Below are positions 56,963-64,000 of a DNA stretch of 64,000 nucleotides, one piece after another. The translations under genes and the position numbers were made by a program. How positions within the stretch are numbered: position 1 is the stretch's first letter; each line of letters begins with the position of its first letter. The stretch spans positions 372,001 through 436,000 of the forward strand of contig JAKZHN010000028.1 of assembly GCA_037179335.1 (NCBI GenBank), given 5' to 3'. The stretch comes from Cyclaneusma minus. Lineage: Eukaryota; Ascomycota; Leotiomycetes; Marthamycetales; Marthamycetaceae. The notes beneath the pieces are model-generated. The model did not search any database. It had not been told where the DNA came from and was given only the letters and a program-made list of their open reading frames with translations.

Positions 56963-58980
56963 CTTGAAGTTGGATGTCGATTGCTCGACTGCCCCTTGAA
57001 AAATTTGAGCTAGCAGAAACGATTGAGAAATTGAACACCCGAAAGACCGAGATAGAGACTAGCACAAGACTTGGGACTTGAGCTCCCTTTTCCTGGTCTT
57101 GCAGGTCTCTGCTTGAGATACCATTCTTCTCCAGAGAATACGCACTATCTTATACCAATGGATCATGGTAAAGCAAACTACTCTAGGAGAAGCATGACAA
57201 TGTGCCACTTACCGATGATGGCCACAGCAATCTGCTGTTCTGAAACTGATATACGCCGCATGATAGGCTTCAAACTTGACGTGATGATAGGAAATCGGAG
57301 ACAGGACCTTGTGGGACTTGCGTTCGAAGAGCTAAGAAGAAATGATGACCTTGAGCTTGTGTGAGAAACCTGCTGGTGGAGAAGCGTGGTGTTCAGCTTG
57401 GTACTAGGCCAGTTTCAGCATGGCAATTGGCGAATAGTCCAAGAATTTGCTCAAAACTCACAAGGCTACTAAGCGCAAGGTCAATGACTAACTGGACCTA
57501 ACGCTCCTGACCCCTGATACTTCAAGATCTGTGTGAAGCTCACTGAACCCACACGCATGAGACATCCAAACTCGCAAGGATGATCAATGATTACCCAGAC
57601 CAACCATCACCCCCGCCCCCTGATGCTTCAATATTTGCATGAAGCTCACCAAGTCACAGTGACTAAGATTCCCACACGACCGGATGGCTGTTGTGTCTGA
57701 CAGTCTATCCTTCAGCATGCTTCTGCGGTCACACAACCTACAGCGGGACGAAAAAAGTCAGCACCCTCTTTCTAAAATTGATGAGTAGCAGTGGTGAAGA
57801 ATGGACACCTGTTCAACAGTCAACTTTTCAGTTATTCGAGATTTCGTAATCCTTTGGAATGACGCATATCCCTAATCATTGAAGATATTCCCAATCCCTC
57901 GGGAAATTCTCAATCCATGGGGATATTCCCAGTCCTTGAGGATACTCACAAGTCTTGGGCGTATTCCCAATCACTGTGGTTACTCCCAACTATTGGGGGG
58001 TGGGGGATTCCGACTTTTTTTCGCCTGACTGTATTTCGACAATGACAATGACTGTCGAACCTGCCCGCATATTGCGATCGTAAGACTGTAGACATCAATC
58101 AGTGATCATCTCCACTTCCCAGACACACCAGACACACAGACTCACCTGGTAGGACAGCTCAAACAGCCAGCTCACAAGGACTCTGAATCCCAGAGAAAGA
58201 TGATCTCGCCTTCCAGCTGGTGACATCTGCAAACCCCGACCTGAATGTTAGAGTAGCAGTCTTGTTGTCAGAGTGAGAGAGCCAATACCGTCAACAGCGA
58301 CAGCACCTCGCAACAGCCAGCGTCCCTTTTCACCTGGCACACACGCAACGGAAAACCCGCGGCTTCTTTGAATAGTAAGATATTCTGGTATTCGATATCT
58401 GTAGCGGAGATCTCCTTCCCCGTTCCCCATCCCCTCCAAGATCCCTCGAAAATCTCGCTCCTCGAATTGTAAGCCATCGTAGCGCATCAAATCCTCAATC
58501 CTTCGAGGAAACTTTTATCATCACCTAAGTGTACAAAGCCCAGGCCAATTTCAAGCAAGGACTAGGGAGTAGAGTATAAATCACGCCCCAAAACCTTGGA
58601 AAAAGCCAGCGGTAGGTATAATCGTACAGGTTCCCCGTTCCATTTCCACGCCGGAAAATGTTCGCCAATTCGCACGAGCAAGAGCTCTTCAGCTCCCCCT
58701 TTCCCCGCGAAAGTTCCCTGTCGCTATTTTTTGACCATCTCTGAGCACTCAGATTCTTTCCTGGTAATAGTGCTCCATGAAGAGGTATGTGTAGCGATAT
58801 CTGCGGCCACTAGCGAGTCAAGGTTCGTGTGGGGTGGCTATGCTGCCACACACCTGTAGGTGGGCGAGTCTACCCGCAACAGAGTCTAGGTAAGTGCCTA
58901 GCGACTCGAAGCACACGTCGGCCTGCGCGTCGTCGGTGACAAGAGGATTTTGATCGTTTCAGCAAGCATATGTCAACAGA
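56963..58980. other. Intergenic stretch, 2 kb, with array G
   Basis: On the minus strand a stretch ending IMRRISVSEQQIAVAII before a GTAAGT donor at about 57215 might be a 5' exon of the Argonaute, but I cannot prove it. Array G lies at 57846-58000. The rest holds only short frames; the right end is the 3' flank of the Zn2Cys6 gene. Confidence 0.45.
57846..58000 (+). repeat. Degenerate 19-bp tandem array G
   Basis: Seven units fit GATATTCCCAATCNTTGGG: AAGATATTCCCAATCCCTCG, AAATTCTCAATCCATGGG, GATATTCCCAGTCCTTGAG, GATACTCACAAGTCTTGGG, CGTATTCCCAATCACTGTGG, TTACTCCCAACTATTGGG. Confidence 0.85.
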
Positions 58981-61806
58981 TTATTGTCTGCCAGGTGTGT
59001 TCGCGCCCATAAAGATATTACTGCTCACCCCGGATGGGTTCGGATTTCCATCTGGTGAAAGGTCATTCAGCGCTGGATCAACGAAGCCCGCGCCTTGTGG
59101 ATATATCTGGAAGTTTGGGTCCACGTTTCCGTTCTGGATATACGAGTCCCACGATTCCTATCAAGGAGTGTCAGTGCGCTCTCACTAGGTGACCACGCAA
59201 AGAATCAACACATCTCGCAGAATAGCACTTACCCAGTCCAAGTTCACGGGCATGTCCATGAGTCCGTTTCCGCTTCCCGTCATGCCGAACGCAGTGAACG
59301 GGCTCGCCACACCCCCAGTGCCGCCAAATGGGTTCTGCGTGTTCATGGAAAAATCAGGCATGCTGGTGTCAGGTGCAAGATTCATATCGACATTCGGGAC
59401 ATTTTTTGGGCTCTGCCCTGTGCCATTGAGGAATGCCGCGCTGTTTGGAGTCAAGCCGCCACTCAGCATGCCCAAGGTCATCGCAGCCTGCTGTTCCGGC
59501 TGCTCCTCATCGAATGCCGCAAACCCTTCCTGCGTCGCAGCTGGAGGGTCTTCAGGAGGCGGAGTCCTTGATACCTTTTCTAAGATCAGGGCCAGAATTC
59601 GCGAGGCTTTGAACGCTTCAATCGAAACCTCTGCGGTTTCTTGCCAAATGCCCAGGGACGTCTCGAGAGTTGAGATCATGTCGGCTCGTTGGGCCGCAGA
59701 CCAGAAGTAGACTGCGTGTGGTGCGCGTTTGCCAGGTTGGCGGCGTTCGGCCATTGCCAAGGAATCGTAATTTAGGTCGAGACAGACAAGCATGGCAGCT
59801 AGTAGGAAGTCGTGCTTGGTGAGCGACGAAATGACCCATTTCATGGTACGCATTCTCCCGCCTGGCTGACTCTCACGATACAATTGCGCCTGGTGGCTTA
59901 GAATCGCCATCGACGCATCAATGCAGGCCCGGCGGGAATGAGAGTATCGGGGGTTTTGTCGTGCCCGGATGATGTATTTGCGGTGCAAAATGCAGATTGT
60001 CTTCTGCCAGAAGATGTCGAGCCCAAAACGCTGCATCAGTAGTGTCGCGGGATCGTGTGTGCATTCTTCAATCGGACGCAGACGTAGGTGTGGGGGCATA
60101 GACTCCTTGATCTCCCGCAGATTGTTGTCATGGCGAAGAATTTCTTCGTAGGAAGCCGCTGGTCCGGCGACTGCGTTGAGTTCCTCTTGAATAACAGCAA
60201 ACTCGTGAGAAATACGAGCCTTGGTTATCATATACGAAACTGGTGTTGGTTCCGTGTTCGGTCTTTCTCGGGGGAGCGCTATAGAGTCGGGTCCAAACTC
60301 GTCTTCGAATATGTTTCGCGGAAGCTCCGTATCCGAATCCCGAGTCCTGATCATATTGGGTAGAGCAAGTTGAAAAGAGAACATAGTATCGCTTTGCTTG
60401 ATGAAGGACCAAACTCGACGTCGCATTTCACCTTTGAACGGGGTGATCTCAGGATAATGTTTTGGATCTCGATGATAACCCATTCTCATAGCCAAGCGCG
60501 CGATGATACCCACAATTACCCAAATACTGACTTCAGCATCCCAGCGGCTGGCATATTCGCCGTGTACGTACAAGATCAGGGCCTCAATCGTGTGGTCAAC
60601 GGATTTTGTGTAGTCAGACACAACAAGACATTGAACGGTGAGCTGCCGATAGGTGCTTGCCATATCCAGGGTCTTGCCTTTCCATTCGGGTGGCTCATCC
60701 CCGATCTTGTTGTAGGACTGCATGGCCAAGCACAAGATGGAATACAGCAATGCCAGCCATACTAGTGAGGTCTTGGTAGGATCTTGCCAGTGGGCGAACA
60801 ACTCTTTGTGAAACGTTGGTGAATGAAGGACAATCACCGCAGGATCATAGGAGTTGAAATATCGCGTGACCAGCTTCTCCACGGCTGCTTTGGATGGGAG
60901 TCCCGAACGCAACTCCTGCTCGCTGACCTGCTGATGGGACCCAAATAGGAACAAAGGACCGGTGATAGCAGTGGCTGGGACGGCAGTCTTGACGATTGAG
61001 TATTGATTCTCGAGTTCAGCTTTGTGGTTGGCAAAATAGTTCTTCACTTCGGCGATCTGTTATGTGTTAGTAGGTGTGACTGCGCGCGCAACTACCGAAA
61101 GACCGTCGGCGCAACATTTCTCAGATTTTGCACCAGAAGGAATTGGGACTGGAGTCTTTTTGCAGCCAGGCAAATGTGCCGAAGCTGAGACGCTTGGAAT
61201 CTCAATCTGAAAGACGCATATGGCGATTCGGCTAGAGCGGAGTACAGCCAGGGAAAAGGGGTAGCTTACATCTTTTAAAACCAGATGCCAGTGAGATTCG
61301 CCATAGTAGAAGGCCTTGTGGTTCTGATTGTCCACCTTCAGTACGCCGAGAGAGTTAGAAACATCATCAACATCACTGTCACCACCCTCGTCTTCTTCTC
61401 TGATCATGTCATCGTCCTCTCTCTCCCTAGTCTGCTGTGGAGAGCTCATGTCACCGCTAGTCGAGCGGGAGATGGCAGCTTGCGCCGCTGCTGGACCTGC
61501 CGACTGGGCGCCATTGGTCATCAGAGATAGAACTAAGCCTTCTAACCGATCAATACGATTTTGCATATCATCAGGATTGGTTGATCCTTGACTTTGGTTC
61601 TTCTTTCTGGTGCCCGCAGCTGCGTAAGAACACGAAGAGGCATCTCCTCTCCTGATGCAGTTCTCACAGGGATGCGACCTGTTGCATTTCAATTTCCTGT
61701 GCCGACAGGGTCCACAGCTTAGAGGAACCCGGTTTCTCTTCCTCACCACCCGATACTGGTTGTCAGGAGATTGAGAGGAAGTAGTTGATGGGGGCGTGGG
61801 TGTCAT
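58981..61806 (-). CDS. Zn2Cys6 transcription factor with fungal-specific regulatory domain
   Basis: A nuclear DNA-binding regulator with unknown targets. Exons complement(58981..59157, 59233..61056, 61270..61806) sum to 846 codons (845 aa). The binuclear cluster is Cys31, 34, 41, 47, 50 and 59 (CGPCRHRKLKCNRSHPCENC), followed by a short coiled-coil-like MQNRIDRLEGLVLSLM. The fungal-specific transcription factor domain starts near residue 240 and includes YDPAVIVLHSPTFHKELFAHW, EALILYVHGEY and GIIARLAMRMGYHRDP, MRRRVWSFIKQSDTMFSFQLALP. The C terminus ends MNLDW-ESWDSYIQNGNVDP, restored by the last splice. The final exon could use another GTGAGC donor after NPNPSG. The first intron is 213 bp. 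Confidence 0.9.
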
Positions 61807-63228
61807 TTTGAGACGAGGGTATTGGTAATACTCAAAGAGAGTATGACTAGGAGAACAACGATTCTCGGATCGGAATCGGTAGATATAAGATAGGATGACA
61901 GATAGCCTTATATCCACCAGCGAATAACAGGATCGATGTGATTTGTGTTTTCGTATGTCGATCTGCAAGGAGGCACATTCATACCAGCATCTCAGCTGTC
62001 CCTTGTCTTTCCACCGGAAGACTCGCGCGCCCTTGGGCTTTGTCGTTATTGTCCAGGTGAGGCTGAGAGCGATCCTGTCAACAATTTCTTTGCAATATCG
62101 GATACTCCTTCAGCCAGACCACTATAGCCTTACGCCGCTGTCGCGGCCTTGGTGTTCCTTGGATTCCCGAGCGGTTTGGATTCGGAAGCTGTTTCGAGGT
62201 CTCAAAGTCAATATGACTACGCGGGCCAGTTGCGGTATCTCGTCTGGAGGCAAAATCAGCTAACTATCCATGATCCGAGAAAATTTGGCCCATAAGCTGG
62301 AAGTGGCGTACAAAATGAGAAGCTTACAGCAGTTGTTCGACCTGCCAGCTAGGTAACCACAGACTTCGAGCAGCGCGGGCGCTTGAAACTTCCTCGGCAG
62401 GTAGCCACGAAATCGACAAACGGCAGGCAGATGGCAAGCGACGAAAGCTGGGTATAGCGACGCAGAATCCAGAGGCGAGAAGAGTCCTACGCGGCGACAC
62501 GAAAGTTGGAGATGGAGTGGGATGGTGAGGAATGGCGCTGCAGCCTCACCACCGACAAGGCGTCAATACCGCGTTGCGAGTTGTGGAGTGAATGCGCGCA
62601 AAGGGCGCCCTCGAGTCTCAAAGGCTGTCGATTGCCAATATGCGAAGCCGATCTTTGTCAACCACAATGACGAATCTCGCTATTTAGAATCGTGAATGAG
62701 GAGCGAGGAGGTTCGAAAGGCGTTGATTGAGGGTCGCGTCTTCGACAAATATTAGTGGGGGGACATAGCTCCGCCTCTCGCCTGCATTTTACGAGCTGAC
62801 CATCAGGCTTCAGCGACGACGAAGCACCCGTCATCGACAACCAGAAGCAGACCCTTGGCACCTGTGAGTCATAAAACACCGCCGAGATTGACTTCAGGAT
62901 TGGGATAGCATTCAAGTGACGCGGAGACCCTCTTTTGTTGTCTTCTGCAGGTTCTGCTTTTTTAACTCCGTCTTTTAACTCCGATATATCCTGCAGACTC
63001 GTTCTAACTTACTCCTGTCACAATTCGCAGTCTGAGTCCCGATCATATTTGTATTGGCTACCCGAAATATTTACAATGAATAATCCACTTTTCCCCATTA
63101 CCCAGCCGCAATGCAGGCATATATGACCCTTTCATTACGCCGATTATAAGATCATATCCCTATGACCCTATCTCAAGTCTATCTTTCCATCTGCCTTTAC
63201 AAACATCCAAAAAGCCTCCGCTCCAGAT
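61807..63228. other. Intergenic stretch, 1.4 kb
   Basis: This holds the Zn2Cys6 gene's 5' region and the phosphoesterase 3' flank. No coding frame, repeat or RNA gene is convincing. Confidence 0.5.
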
Positions 63229-64000
63229 CTAGTAAGAGGTAGGAGGATACTGGCCATCTGGGATCTCCACAGCATTCTTGTAGTGAGTGCTGTTCTGCAT
63301 GCCCCCGTACTTCGAGCAGATTGAAGGCAGGACAGTACGGCCATTGACCATCAGTTTAGTGTTGGGAATCGGAATCGGGCCATAGCCAGTATCTTCGTTG
63401 AATATCCCCGGGTAGCTGGTGTTGAAGTACATGTCTTCCAGAGCAACAGTTCCGTTCCACTCGCGAACCTCATCGCCGGTCTGGTCAGCAACGAACTTGA
63501 ACACGTTGGCGCCTACGTCGTAGCGGCCGAGCGTGTGCAGGTTCCAGTTTGCTTCGACGGTGGCGAGTTCGGAGTAGTGGTTGTAGAAGGTGGAGTCGCA
63601 GGTGCCTTGAAGAGACTCGGGGACAGCATCGCCGAGGAGGACGGTGAAGATGCGGTTTTGTATGGTGTAGGTTTCGTTCTCGTCGAAGCTGATGACGACG
63701 AGGGTGTTGTTCATGAACTTCTCATTGGTGAGGAGGGGCTCGAGGAAGTTGCGGAGCCATTCGCCAGCCACGGTGATGGAACTGTCGTGAGCGTCGCTGG
63801 TCATGTTGGGGGTGATGAACATCCATTGGGGCAGGGTGTCGTTTTCCAGATCCTCGAAGAACAGGGTAGTGTTCTTGATGACAGCAAGCCGCTTCTCTTT
63901 GTTGGCAACGCTGTTGTAGAAAATCTCAGGGTTGTGCTTGCGGACATAGTCGTTGGCGCCTGTCTTCTGGTTCACCCAGTCGTAACCTTGGTATCCGGAG
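63229..64000 (-). CDS. Secreted phosphoesterase / acid phosphatase, 3' part
   Basis: The gene runs off the right edge; 256 C-terminal codons are present, open to base 64000 (SGYQGYDWVNQKTGANDY upstream of the first Met). Family marks of the phosphoesterase/acid phosphatase group (PF04185 type): FITPNMTSDAHDSSI, WLRNFLEPLL, NNTLVVISFDENETY and RIFTVLLGDAVP. Several N-x-S/T sites (NTT, NMT, NNT, NET, NGT, NTS, NST) point to a glycosylated extracellular enzyme. It would release phosphate from organic esters outside the cell. The N terminus and signal peptide lie beyond the window. Confidence 0.88.
   Translation of the reverse strand, partial: SGYQGYDWVNQKTGANDYVRKHNPEIFYNSVANKEKRLAVIKNTTLFFEDLENDTLPQWMFITPNMTSDAHDSSITVAGEWLRNFLEPLLTNEKFMNNTLVVISFDENETYTIQNRIFTVLLGDAVPESLQGTCDSTFYNHYSELATVEANWNLHTLGRYDVGANVFKFVADQTGDEVREWNGTVALEDMYFNTSYPGIFNEDTGYGPIPIPNTKLMVNGRTVLPSICSKYGGMQNSTHYKNAVEIPDGQYPPTSY

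Noticed and set aside
58248..58490. Two overlapping minus-strand frames of 69-80 codons
   Set aside because: No domain, no conserved start, and they lie in the 3' flank of the Zn2Cys6 gene.

Overview
The window is nuclear DNA of a filamentous ascomycete (Pezizomycotina). Genes are split by short GT-AG introns of about 50-90 bases, often with a TACTAAC-type branch site. Gene content is typically fungal: Zn2Cys6 regulator, Sla1, allantoate-permease-type MFS carrier, Mit1-type remodeller, Argonaute. A class such as Leotiomycetes is plausible but unproven. I assembled exons by hand; in every multi-exon gene reported with high confidence the summed exon lengths stay in frame.

Layout, left to right. 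0.2-15 kb: SDH assembly factor 2 (-), an unrecognised two-exon gene (-), a large Mit1/CHD-type chromatin remodeller (-) divergent from the mitochondrial rRNA methyltransferase MRM1 (+), then two orphan genes (+). 15-26.6 kb: ferric reductase (-), mitochondrial GTPase GUF1 (-) divergent from MAD2 (+), and trifunctional C1-tetrahydrofolate synthase (-). 27.7-36 kb: eIF3i (+), SLA1 (+), one orphan gene (+). 37-46 kb: GH3 beta-glucosidase with PA14 insert (-), MCM2 (-) divergent from a UBR7/mlo2-type protein (+). 46.9-52.5 kb: an MFS permease (-) and an amidase (+) diverge from a shared region dense in GATA sites, beside a decayed class-V aminotransferase (-). 53.8-64 kb: a divergent Argonaute gene with altered catalytic residues and one in-frame stop (-), a Zn2Cys6 transcription factor (-), and the 3' part of a secreted phosphoesterase/acid phosphatase (-).

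Most genes are housekeeping and unrelated to one another. The permease/amidase pair is the only likely functional unit. Ferric reductase, GH3, permease, amidase, regulator and phosphatase give the right half a nutrient-acquisition flavour.

The most unusual signal is not a gene. It is a family of degenerate tandem arrays with a unit of about 19 bp (core TTCCAAGTAA-like). Eight are recognisable in 64 kb, one of them weak. Three of them fill most or part of the longest intron of their host gene, the others lie between genes, and all read in the same direction on the + strand. Second is the Argonaute, whose first and second catalytic aspartates are Ser and His and whose reading frame is interrupted once.
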